From Pseudomonas sp. BN411 (GTDB lineage Bacteria; Pseudomonadota; Gammaproteobacteria; Pseudomonadales; Pseudomonadaceae), in assembly GCF_029871235.1 (NCBI RefSeq), contig NZ_SSOM01000086.1, positions 114,283-178,282 on the forward strand: a stretch of 64,000 bases of DNA. The letters are read 5' to 3'. Positions 35,449 through 43,157 of this stretch are shown here, piece by piece. Each line of letters opens with the position of its first letter. The first letter of the stretch is position 1. The position numbers and the translations under genes were made by a program. The notes beneath the pieces were generated by a model. It had not been told where the DNA came from, made no database searches, and was given only the letters and a program-made list of their open reading frames with translations.

Positions 35449-35696
35449 GCATTGACCTTGAGGAACGTCGGCTGCGGGAGCTGCTGGACCGGCTGGATTC
35501 GCGGCTGCACACGGTGCAGATGATTGCCGAGGTCGTTCTGGACAATGCGGCGCTACGGGAGGGGATTCCCGGGCCCTATCTGGACAACATCAAGGAAAGC
35601 GCACTGGTGGATGCGTTGATTCATTTGTCTCGCAGCAACCTGGAGGATTTCTGGCAGTTGGTGAAGATGGAGGAGTTGCCGTTGGGGGTAAGGTGA
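35445..35696 (+). CDS. Small protein coupled to the BRO-N gene, unknown function
   Basis: 83 aa, not recognised. It reads MSIDLEERRLRELLDRLDSR and is predicted almost entirely helical, with a hydrophilic first helix of heptad character (LRELLDRLDSRLHTVQMI), then DNAALREGIPGPYLDNIKESALVDALIHLSRSNLEDFW. The acidic, helical, cytosolic character suits a binding partner or antagonist of the BRO-N protein. The ATG overlaps the BRO-N stop (ATGA). An intrinsic terminator lies 16 bp after the stop, closing a two-gene unit. Confidence 0.75.
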   Translation: MSIDLEERRLRELLDRLDSRLHTVQMIAEVVLDNAALREGIPGPYLDNIKESALVDALIHLSRSNLEDFWQLVKMEELPLGVR

Positions 35697-35711
35697 GTTG
35701 AGGTGTAGTTG

Positions 35712-35746
35712 GGCCCCTCTTCCGATGTGGAGAGGGGCCTTTGTTT
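35712..35746 (+). terminator. Intrinsic terminator of the BRO-N pair
   Basis: GGCCCCTCT/AGAGGGGCC, a perfect 9-bp stem with a 10-nt loop, followed by TTTGTTTG. Confidence 0.8.
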
Positions 35747-36111
35747 GTTGGGGCAACGGGGTTGCCCTTGGCGAATGAATTCGCCCCTACAGCGGTGAAT
35801 TTGGGTGGGGTTGTTCGCGAGCAGAGCTCGCTCCTACGGCGGTAATCGTGCGTTGCCCTTAGCGAATGAATTCGCCCCCACAGGGGGGAGTTTTCCCGGA
35901 TTTCATTCGAGCTGCCAACGCCGTATGGCCCGCCCCCGCGAAGGACAGGATCGCTATGCATCACAGTGTGTCTGAAATGCATTGAGATACATGGGTACGA
36001 GTTTGACCAGGGAGCTGACACAGGCCAGATACCTCGGGGTGTTCAACTGCATGCGTCACTTGAATGGGGTCGACCGGCCCCCAGCCAAACGCTTGCAACG
36101 GAGACATCCTC
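35747..36111. repeat. Cluster of REP-like repeats
   Basis: Two half-elements of the GAATTCGCCCC family lie at 35750-35791 and 35851-35882, separated by a 37-bp sequence at 35807-35843 (GGGGTTGTTCGCGAGCAGAG and onward) that recurs exactly at 37728-37764. The remainder up to 36111 holds no gene; the promoter of the alpha/beta hydrolase is probably between 35890 and 36100. Confidence 0.8.
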
Positions 36112-37176
36112 ATGAAGATGGCAATGCAGAACAAGGCAACCGGCAATAAACGCCGCCGCTGGGTCGGCTCGTCGATCCTCGCCCTGACCCTGATGCAGCT
36201 CGGCTTGGCTCACGCCCAAGCCTCCACGAGCGCGGCGCATGCCGCGACCAGTGCCAGCAGCCAGAGCGTGCAGGCCTCCCCGTTCAGCCAGCTGAAGCAT
36301 GTAAAGGCCGGGCTGCTGGACGTGGCGTATGCCGAGGTCGGCCCCGCCGATGGGCCTGTGGTCATCCTCCTGCACGGCTGGCCTTACGATATCCACAGCT
36401 ATGAGAAGGTCGCGCCTCTGCTGGCGAACAAGGGCTATCGGGTGCTGATGCCCTATGCACGGGGCTATGGCGATACGCACTTCCTCTCCGAGCGGTCCGT
36501 TCGCAATGGTCAGCCGGCCGCTCTGGCCAGTGACGTCATCGACTTCATGGATGCGCTCAAGATCAAACAGGCTGTGCTCGGCGGCTACGACTGGGGCGCG
36601 CGCTCGGCCGACATCGTCTCCGCACTCTGGCCGGAACGGGTCAAGGCGCTCGTGTCGGTCAGCGGCTATCTGATCGGCAACCAGGCCGCGGGCCAGAAGC
36701 CGCTGCCGCCCAAGGCCGAACTGCAGTGGTGGTACCAGTTCTACTTCGCCACCGAGCGCGGGCGCACCGGCTACGAACAGAACACCCACGACTTCGCCAA
36801 GCTGATCTGGCAGTTGGCCTCGCCGAAATGGGCGTTCGACGACGCCACTTTCGATCGCAGCGCCGCTGCCCTGGACAACCCCGACCACGTCGCCATCACC
36901 GTCTACAACTACCGCTGGCGCCTGGGCCTGGAGAAGGGGGAAAGCCGCTATGAGGCCCTGGAGCAGAAGCTGGCCACCTCACCCTCCATCCGCGTGCCGA
37001 CCATCACCCTGGAAGGTGACGCCAACGGTGCGCCGCACCCGAAGGCCGAGGACTATGCCAAGCGCTTCACCGGCAAGTATGAGTACCGACTGATCCCCGG
37101 CGGCATCGGCCACAACCTGCCCCAGGAAGATCCGCAGGCCTTCACCAAGGCCATCATCGACGCCGACAACCTCTGA
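36112..37176 (+). CDS. Secreted alpha/beta hydrolase (epoxide hydrolase/haloalkane dehalogenase type)
   Basis: 354 aa. An N-terminal signal peptide is present (RRRWVGSSILALTLMQLGLAHAQA), so the enzyme is exported to the periplasm or beyond. The fold shows HGWPYDIHSYEKV (HGxP oxyanion motif), the nucleophile Asp160 in GGYDWGAR and the His in GGIGHNLPQEDP. An Asp nucleophile in G-x-D-W is typical of epoxide hydrolases and dehalogenases; a fluoroacetate-type activity is also possible. Start ATG 36112 after GGAGACATCC; an ATG four codons later is the alternative. It stands alone between blocks of repeats. Confidence 0.85.
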   Translation: MKMAMQNKATGNKRRRWVGSSILALTLMQLGLAHAQASTSAAHAATSASSQSVQASPFSQLKHVKAGLLDVAYAEVGPADGPVVILLHGWPYDIHSYEKVAPLLANKGYRVLMPYARGYGDTHFLSERSVRNGQPAALASDVIDFMDALKIKQAVLGGYDWGARSADIVSALWPERVKALVSVSGYLIGNQAAGQKPLPPKAELQWWYQFYFATERGRTGYEQNTHDFAKLIWQLASPKWAFDDATFDRSAAALDNPDHVAITVYNYRWRLGLEKGESRYEALEQKLATSPSIRVPTITLEGDANGAPHPKAEDYAKRFTGKYEYRLIPGGIGHNLPQEDPQAFTKAIIDADNL

Positions 37177-37375
37177 AGCCCAGACAGGGCAAGCTCGTTG
37201 CCACCAGCGCGCCGGGTGGCAGCGAGGTCCTCGATTCACCGTTATTAGCTGCACTGAATCAACCATCAACTGCATCGATGGCAACCATTACGCAGCATCA
37301 CTTCTTCAGCGCAATCCCATCAGTAACATGGGCCCCATAGACGAATTCCACCCCTCTCGAACCAAGGTGACCAAA

Positions 37376-37606
37376 ATGAAAAAGCAAATCTTCGCCAGCC
37401 TGTTCATCGCCAGCCTGTCCGCCTCCGCTTTCGCACTGTCGGTTGCCGAGGGTGGTGCCGAGCGCACTTCCATCCACCGCGTCGCCGAAGGTGGCGCTGA
37501 GCGCACCAGCATCCACCGCGTTGCGGAGAACGGCTCCGAGCGCTCCCAGTCCCTGCGTGTGGCTGAAGGTGGTGCCGACCGCACTGGGGCCAACCGCATC
37601 AGCTAA
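37376..37606 (+). CDS. Small secreted protein of 13-residue tandem repeats
   Basis: 76 aa. Signal peptide MKKQIFASLFIASLSASAFA, then four repeats of about 13 residues: RVAEGGAERTSIH twice, a third diverged (RVAENGSERSQSL) and a fourth RVAEGGADRTGAN. The first two units are also almost identical in DNA. I recall similar small Pseudomonas proteins labelled as phage-infection-type proteins on weak grounds, so function is open. Mature protein of about 56 residues would be periplasmic or secreted and rich in Glu, Arg and Gly. Start ATG 37376; a Met 16 codons upstream has no ribosome site. It is followed by a strong terminator. Confidence 0.82.
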   Translation: MKKQIFASLFIASLSASAFALSVAEGGAERTSIHRVAEGGAERTSIHRVAENGSERSQSLRVAEGGADRTGANRIS

Positions 37607-37660
37607 TTCCCGGAGCAGTTCAGAGGCGGGCAACTCATGATGTATGCACGTCGAAAGGCA

Positions 37661-37695
37661 GAAGGCGCCACCTGTGGCGCCTTCTTTCTTTTTGG
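37661..37695 (+). terminator. Strong intrinsic terminator after the repeat-peptide gene
   Basis: GAAGGCGCCA/TGGCGCCTTC, a perfect 10-bp stem with loop CCTG, followed by TTTCTTTTT. Confidence 0.92.
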
Positions 37696-37938
37696 GGAAT
37701 ACGAAATCTATGGGAGCGGATTTGGATGGGGTTGTTCGCGAGCAGAGCTCGCTCCTACGGCGGTGATTGCGTGCCGGCCATTTGGGACAGCTGCGCTGTC
37801 CTTGGCGAATGAATTCGCCCCTACAGGGATTGGGTGCCGTAGACCTTCCGGGCCCAGACGAGGGCCATAACTGCCGTGTAGTGCTTCCCATCATCAGAGG
37901 ACGCCCTGGAAACAATCTCCGGGGCGTCTTGCGTTGGA
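37696..37938. repeat. REP-like repeats before the flavoprotein gene end
   Basis: Contains the second exact copy of the 37-bp repeat (37728-37764) and a half-element of the GAATTCGCCCC family at 37784-37828, in the same order as at 35.8 kb. The stop of the minus-strand flavoprotein follows at 37939. No gene is seen. Confidence 0.85.
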
Positions 37939-39411
37939 TCAGCCCTGCGTCGCCGCGTGGCGACCGGCCTGACGGCCGAAGAACGTAGCGTCCGCCAGCG
38001 ACATGCCCGAGCTGTAGCCACCGCCCCAGCGTGGCAGGCCGCAACTGGTGCGCCCTGCTGCATAGAGGCCGGCGACAAGCTCACGCTGCGCGGTCAACAC
38101 CTGGCCGGTAGGCAGCGTGTCGAGGCCACCGAAGGTGAAGTGCGGGAAGAAGGCGTAATCGAAGCGGCAGTCCAGGGCGACGAAGGGCGGCTCGTTCAGC
38201 GGTTTGAGCCACTTTGCCGCCTTATGGAAGAGCGGGTCGCGGCCCTCGGCGGCATGACGGTTGAAGAAGGCCACGCTCGCTGCCAGGGTCCCCTCCGGCA
38301 TCCCCAACTCCTGCTCCACCTCGTCCCAGGTCTCGCCGACGGCGGCGATATCGATACGGGTGAACTCGGCGGGACGCTCGAATGTGGCGTTGTCCGCCAA
38401 CAGGAACACCCGGTTCCCGCCTTGGCGGAGGATGTGGTAGCCGATGCGGCCGTGGTAGCTGTCCTCGTTGATGAAGCGTTGTCCGCGCTCATTGACGAAG
38501 ATGCCCTTGACCAAGGATTCCGGCGCATAGAACGGCAAGCTGACGAAGGCCTCGTCCATGTGGATAGCCGCGCCGCCGACGCTAATGCCCAACTGAATGC
38601 CGCTGCCGTCGTCCCCCGGCGTACCGATCGGATTTTCGTTATGCATCAACTGCGGGGCATGGCTACGTACCATCTCGCGATTCATGACGAAGCCGCCAGC
38701 GCACAGGATCACGCCCTTGCGCGCACGGACGAAACGCAGGCGGCCGTCGCTTCGCACCACCACACCGTGGACCTTGCCATCGTCATCGGCCACCAGTGCC
38801 ATCACGCGGCTGTCATAGTGCACTTCGACGCCCAGTTCGCTGACGCGGGCCGCAAGGACGTCCATCAGCAGGCGGCCACCGCCCCAGCCCTGGTACTGCG
38901 GCGCGTGGCCGCGCGGACACGGCGTGGCCTCTTCGACGAACGGCCAGGCCTCCTCGCTGCCGGACCAGATCAGGCAATCGTCGGTCACGGGTTCAAGCAT
39001 CTTCTCCGGCAGGAAGGTGTTCTTGTAGGGGACGCCCTGGGCCACCAGCCAGTGGTAATGGTCCAGGCTGTTCTCTGCGTAGAGGCGCACCTTGGCCTCA
39101 TCGGCATCCGGGCCGCCGGCCATCATCAGGTATCGATACAGGTCTTCGGTGTCGTCGTCGAAGCCAGCCTGCCGCTGGGCCGGGGTGCCACCACTGCCGC
39201 CCAGGTAGATCTCGCCTCCCGAAAGCGCGCTGGTACCGCCGTTGCCGGAGGTGGCCTCCAGCAGCACGACCTGGGCTCCCGCGCTGGCGGCCTCGATGGC
39301 GGCAGAGGCGCCCGCGGCCCCAAAGCCGACGACAATCACATCGGCTTCCTGGTCCCAGGCGGAGACTTCATTCAGACGGCAAGGCCGGTTTACGGAGAAA
39401 GGTACTGACAT
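37939..39411 (-). CDS. FAD_binding_2 flavoprotein (ketosteroid dehydrogenase/fumarate reductase family)
   Basis: 490 aa. The FAD Rossmann motif is VIVVGFGAAGASAAIEAASAG at about residue 24-45, then TSGNGGTSALSGG, ARKGVILCAGGFVMN and a C-terminal FAD segment GLYAAGRTSCGLPRWGGGYSSGMSLADATFFGRQAG. This superfamily contains 3-ketosteroid delta1- and delta4(5alpha)-dehydrogenases and flavocytochrome reductases; the steroid context makes a ketosteroid dehydrogenase the first candidate, but I cannot match the catalytic Tyr residues of KstD with certainty. Last gene of the envelope operon, 302 bp after the RND gene, with a repeat in the gap. Start ATG 39411 follows AAGGAT. Confidence 0.82.
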   Translation of the reverse strand: MSVPFSVNRPCRLNEVSAWDQEADVIVVGFGAAGASAAIEAASAGAQVVLLEATSGNGGTSALSGGEIYLGGSGGTPAQRQAGFDDDTEDLYRYLMMAGGPDADEAKVRLYAENSLDHYHWLVAQGVPYKNTFLPEKMLEPVTDDCLIWSGSEEAWPFVEEATPCPRGHAPQYQGWGGGRLLMDVLAARVSELGVEVHYDSRVMALVADDDGKVHGVVVRSDGRLRFVRARKGVILCAGGFVMNREMVRSHAPQLMHNENPIGTPGDDGSGIQLGISVGGAAIHMDEAFVSLPFYAPESLVKGIFVNERGQRFINEDSYHGRIGYHILRQGGNRVFLLADNATFERPAEFTRIDIAAVGETWDEVEQELGMPEGTLAASVAFFNRHAAEGRDPLFHKAAKWLKPLNEPPFVALDCRFDYAFFPHFTFGGLDTLPTGQVLTAQRELVAGLYAAGRTSCGLPRWGGGYSSGMSLADATFFGRQAGRHAATQG

Positions 39412-39713
39412 GCAGGCGATCCTTATTGTTGTTCTGGCGAGTAGACCTGTGGGGTCCGGGGAACGCTGGCGATCGGTCGCGAAGTCGGCGCCGTTCGGGC
39501 AGGCAGGTGAGTGCCCACCTTAACCGCGAAGGGCATGACGGCCCTCGTCCAACTGAACTACCAGGCCACTTCCAACGCCAGGAGTGGGTGAATTGAGTGA
39601 GTGACCCTGCTTCCGGACTCGGGGAGGGGCCGTTTGGGGCAATGGGGTTGGGGCGTAACCCTGGATCGTTGGGTTTCGCTTCGCTCTACCCAACCTACGG
39701 AAGCCGATGGGAC
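39412..39713. other. Intergenic region with a dispersed palindromic repeat
   Basis: 302 bp between the RND gene and the flavoprotein gene. A 33-bp repeat at 39668-39700 with arms GTTGGGT/ACCCAAC is the reverse complement, with one mismatch, of the copy at 30453-30485. The remainder could hold a promoter for the flavoprotein gene. No gene is seen. Confidence 0.6.
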
Positions 39714-42083
39714 TCACGCCGAGGCCAGCGCCGTGACGCGGCAGCGCTGCCCTACCCCGAGCCATACCGCCAGGGCGGGTAGCAGGAAGATCGCGCCCAG
39801 CACATTGACCAGGAACATGAACGCCAGCAGCACGCCCATGTCGGCCTGGAACTTGAGCGCCGAGAAGGCCCAGGTACCCACGCCGATGGACATGGTCAGC
39901 GCGGTGAACACGGCCGCCGTGCCGCGCTGGCACATGGCCTGGTAGAAGGCTTCGCGCAGGTCCAGGCCGTTCGCCATTTCGTGTTGCATGCGCTCGTAGA
40001 GGTAGACGCCGTAATCCACGCCCACCCCCACGCCGAGTGCGATCACCGGCAGGGTCGCCACTTTAAGGCCGATGCCGAGCAGGGCCATGAGGGCGTTGCA
40101 GAGGATGGTCACCAGCATCAGCGGCACGATCACACAGAGCACCCCGCGCCAGGCCCGGAAGGTCAGCCAGCACAGCAGGGATATCGCCGCGAAGATCGAG
40201 GCGAGCATCTGCACCTCGGCCTGCTCGACCGCCTCATTGGTGGCGGCCGCCACGCCGGCATTGCCGCCACCCAGGCGGAAATGCACATTCGGCATGTGCT
40301 CACTGGCGATGAATTTCTCGACCTCAGCCGTCACGTGTTTCAGGGTCGAGCCCTGGTGGTCATCGAGGTAGACCAGCAGGTTGAGCACCCGACAGCCCTC
40401 GGTGTTCAGGCCCAGCTCCGGATTCGAGGCGCCGCCGCCCGTGCGCAGAGCCGCAGCGTCGCGCTGCAGGGCCGCCCAGCGCGGATTGGCCTCGTTGTTG
40501 GCCGCGATGTACAGCTTCACGCCGCCGGCCACCGTGCTCACCGACTGCACGCCGGCAACCCCGCGCATGTACAGGTCGAAGCGTTCGACGGCGTTCATCA
40601 CCGACCAGTCGAGGCAGGCCTCTTCCAGCCCGGTGGCTTCCACGAACACCGAGAGCACATCCATGCTGATGGCATAGCTGCCGATAATCGCCGCATTGTC
40701 CCGGTTGTAGCGCGAATCGCCGTGCAGCTCCGGCGCGCCGGCCCCCACGTCGCCAGTCAGGAGGAACCGCGCCTGGTAGGTGCCGGCCGCCAGCAGCAGG
40801 CACATGACGGCCAGACAGGCCAGCGCCGGGCCGGGCTCGGCGAGGCGCGACAGCTGCCACCAGAGCCGATGACGGGCACCCGCCCCGACAGCCGCGTCGC
40901 GACTGCCCGGTTCGAGTTGCAGGCGGGAGAGGATGATCGGCAGGAACATCTTGTTGGTGACGATCATCAGGGCCACGCCCAGGCAAGCGGTCAGGCCCAG
41001 CTCACGGACGATGGGAATGTCGATCACCATAATGACCATGAAGCCCAGGGCGTTGGCCAGCAAGGCAACGGTGCCCGGCACGGCGAGCTTGCGGAAGGCA
41101 CCCTCGGCGGCTTCCCGCGCGCCGGCGCCGGCCAGTACGTCCTGCTTCCAGGCGTTGGTCATCTGCACCGCGTGGGATACGCCGATGGAGAAAATCAGGA
41201 AGGGCACCAGCACCGACATCGGGTCGATGCCGTAACCCAGCAGCGGCAGCAGCCCGAGCAGCCAGACCACTGGCAGCAGCGCGACGCCGACCGCCAGCAG
41301 CGTGAGTTTCAGTGAGCGGCAATACAGCCACAGCATGGCCGTGGTGATCGCGAAGGCGATGGCGAAGAACAGCACCACCCCCAGCAGGCCGTCCATCACC
41401 TCGCCCATGACCTTGGCGAAGCCGACGATCTGGATATCGATCTCGTCGCTGCCGTAGGTGGCGCGAATCGATTCCAGGCGCTTCGCCACTGCCGCATAGT
41501 CGAGCTTCCTGCCGGTCTGCGGATCAGTCTCCAGCAGGTCCGCCTGGACCATGGCCGAGCGCAGGTCGTTGGCCACCAACTGGCCGATCTCCCCGGACTT
41601 GGCCACATTGGAGCGGATCTGCGCCAGCCCGGCGCCATTGGCCTCGAAGCGCGACGGCACGACCACGTCGCCGGTGAAGCCGGACTCGGTCACCTCGATG
41701 TAGCGCACATTGGGGGTGAACAGGGAGCGCACGCGACTGCGGTTCACTCCGGGGGTGAAGAACACCTCGTCCGTGACCTTGCGCAGCACATCGAGGAAGT
41801 GGGCGTTGTAGAGATCGCCCGGCCCCTTCCAGTGCACGCTGACCATGACGCGGTTGGCGCCGGAGAAGGTGGTGCCGTAGTCCTTGAAGGCCTCCATGTA
41901 GGGGTGTGAAAGTGGGATCAGCTTGTTGAAACCGGGGTCGAGCCGGGTATCCAGGGCGGAAAAACCGAGACCTGCGGTCAACAGCAGGAACAGGATGCCC
42001 AGGGGCAGGCGCCGCGCGATCAGGCCGCGGGCGAGGACGGCGACCAGGCGTTCGGTGCGAGTCGAAGGTGGCGAGTGGGTCAT
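39714..42083 (-). CDS. RND/MMPL-family transporter
   Basis: 789 aa with the duplicated RND plan: TM1 (RLPLGILFLLLTAGLGF) and a large periplasmic loop, then five helices including VVLFFAIAFAITTAMLWLYC and FLIFSIGVSHAVQMTNAW; a second half starts near residue 405 (ALACLAVMCLLLAAGTY) with a second loop and five helices ending GVLLAFMFLVNVLGAIFLLPALAVWLG. This hydrophobe-exporter-like (HpnN/MMPL) type moves lipids or other hydrophobic compounds using the proton gradient. The start is ATG 42083, overlapping the stop of the YCF48-like gene by one base (TGATG), so the pair is coupled. Substrate inferred to be hydrophobic only. Confidence 0.9.
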   Translation of the reverse strand: MTHSPPSTRTERLVAVLARGLIARRLPLGILFLLLTAGLGFSALDTRLDPGFNKLIPLSHPYMEAFKDYGTTFSGANRVMVSVHWKGPGDLYNAHFLDVLRKVTDEVFFTPGVNRSRVRSLFTPNVRYIEVTESGFTGDVVVPSRFEANGAGLAQIRSNVAKSGEIGQLVANDLRSAMVQADLLETDPQTGRKLDYAAVAKRLESIRATYGSDEIDIQIVGFAKVMGEVMDGLLGVVLFFAIAFAITTAMLWLYCRSLKLTLLAVGVALLPVVWLLGLLPLLGYGIDPMSVLVPFLIFSIGVSHAVQMTNAWKQDVLAGAGAREAAEGAFRKLAVPGTVALLANALGFMVIMVIDIPIVRELGLTACLGVALMIVTNKMFLPIILSRLQLEPGSRDAAVGAGARHRLWWQLSRLAEPGPALACLAVMCLLLAAGTYQARFLLTGDVGAGAPELHGDSRYNRDNAAIIGSYAISMDVLSVFVEATGLEEACLDWSVMNAVERFDLYMRGVAGVQSVSTVAGGVKLYIAANNEANPRWAALQRDAAALRTGGGASNPELGLNTEGCRVLNLLVYLDDHQGSTLKHVTAEVEKFIASEHMPNVHFRLGGGNAGVAAATNEAVEQAEVQMLASIFAAISLLCWLTFRAWRGVLCVIVPLMLVTILCNALMALLGIGLKVATLPVIALGVGVGVDYGVYLYERMQHEMANGLDLREAFYQAMCQRGTAAVFTALTMSIGVGTWAFSALKFQADMGVLLAFMFLVNVLGAIFLLPALAVWLGVGQRCRVTALASA

Positions 42084-43099
42084 CACGGGGTTCCCTGATG
42101 CGATGAGGTGATCGGCATGGTGGTAGGGGCATGGGGCTCTGCGCCGGGCCGTTCGAGCCTGCGTAGGCCGGCGTCGCTGACCAGCAGCCAGGGGCCCGAA
42201 GACGGAACCAGGATGTCCGTCAGGTTCTCCTGCCCGGTTTCCCGCAGGACCTGGAAGGACAGGCCCCGGTCATCGCTGGCCAGGACCACACCGCCCTGCC
42301 CCGCGAGCAGCAGCCTGCCGTCCGGCAACAGGGTGCCGGCATAGAGAGATGCCGTGCTGGGCAGGGCGACGGCGGACCAGCTGCGCCCGTCGTCGCCGCT
42401 GCGGAACAGGTGCCCGCGCATGCCGTAGGCGATCCAGGTGGCTCCGCCGAGGCTGACGGCGCCATACAGCGAGCCACTGTAGAACGGCTCCACCGGCTGC
42501 CAGCTCTGCCCGCCATCCTGAGAGCGCAGCAGCGTCCCCGCCTCGCCCAGGATCAGCCAGCGCTGGCGATCCTTCGATGCGGCGATGCCGTTCAGGTGCC
42601 AGTCCGCCAGTCCCGGAATCGCCTCGTTCTGCCAGCTCCGGCCGCCATCGCGCGAGCGCAGCACGCGGCCGAAGGCGCCCACGGCCAGCCAGTCGCCCGA
42701 CGGCAGGCGCGCCGCATCCAGCAGCGGTTCGCCGCCTTCGGCCCGGAAAGCCGACTCCTTCCAGCTGCGCCCGCCATCGGTGGTACGCAGGATCCAGCCC
42801 TCGTGGCCCAGGGCGAGGCCATTGGTGTCGTCGGCGAACACCAGGCGATTGATCAGCGCCTGGCGCGACGACGGCACGTCCGCGGCGGTCCAGGACCGCC
42901 CCTGGTCGCGGGAGATCAGGATATGGCCCAGTTCCCCTGCCATGACCCAGCCCATGCGGGTTACCTCTATCCCGTTGATCTGCATGCGCTCGGCGGGAAT
43001 CTGCGTCGGCTGCAGCGCCGGCATCGATCTCGGGGCGAAGGCCAGCACACCGGCCAGCCCCACCAGGGCCGAAATCGCGAGCCCTACAAACACTTTCAT
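42083..43099 (-). CDS. YCF48/HCF136-like beta-propeller protein, exported
   Basis: 338 aa. Signal peptide MKVFVGLAISALVGLAGVLAFA, then at least five BNR/Asp-box-like repeats: SRDQGRSWTA, RTTDGGRSWK, RSRDGGRSWQ, RSQDGGQSWQ, RSGDDGRSWS, spaced 40-55 residues, as in a propeller. Such YCF48-like proteins occur next to RND/MMPL transporters in many proteobacteria, where a periplasmic accessory role is assumed. The start at 43099 has AAGGAG five bases upstream. It is translationally coupled to the RND gene and follows the DUF1302 gene by 58 bp. Confidence 0.88.
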   Translation of the reverse strand: MKVFVGLAISALVGLAGVLAFAPRSMPALQPTQIPAERMQINGIEVTRMGWVMAGELGHILISRDQGRSWTAADVPSSRQALINRLVFADDTNGLALGHEGWILRTTDGGRSWKESAFRAEGGEPLLDAARLPSGDWLAVGAFGRVLRSRDGGRSWQNEAIPGLADWHLNGIAASKDRQRWLILGEAGTLLRSQDGGQSWQPVEPFYSGSLYGAVSLGGATWIAYGMRGHLFRSGDDGRSWSAVALPSTASLYAGTLLPDGRLLLAGQGGVVLASDDRGLSFQVLRETGQENLTDILVPSSGPWLLVSDAGLRRLERPGAEPHAPTTMPITSSHQGTP

Positions 43100-43157
43100 G
43101 GTGCACTCCTTCATGGGCGATGGGCATCCGGTACCCGGATGCCCATCGCCGAAGCGG

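Noticed and set aside
34723-35696. Retron or CRISPR-like interpretation of the hairpin array
   Set aside because: No reverse transcriptase or cas gene is nearby, and the hairpins differ from each other and are not regularly spaced repeats.
30630-37940. Integrated mobile island with defined ends
   Set aside because: Composition and a BRO-N gene hint at transfer, but no integrase, transposase, tRNA or att-like direct repeats around the whole region were seen.
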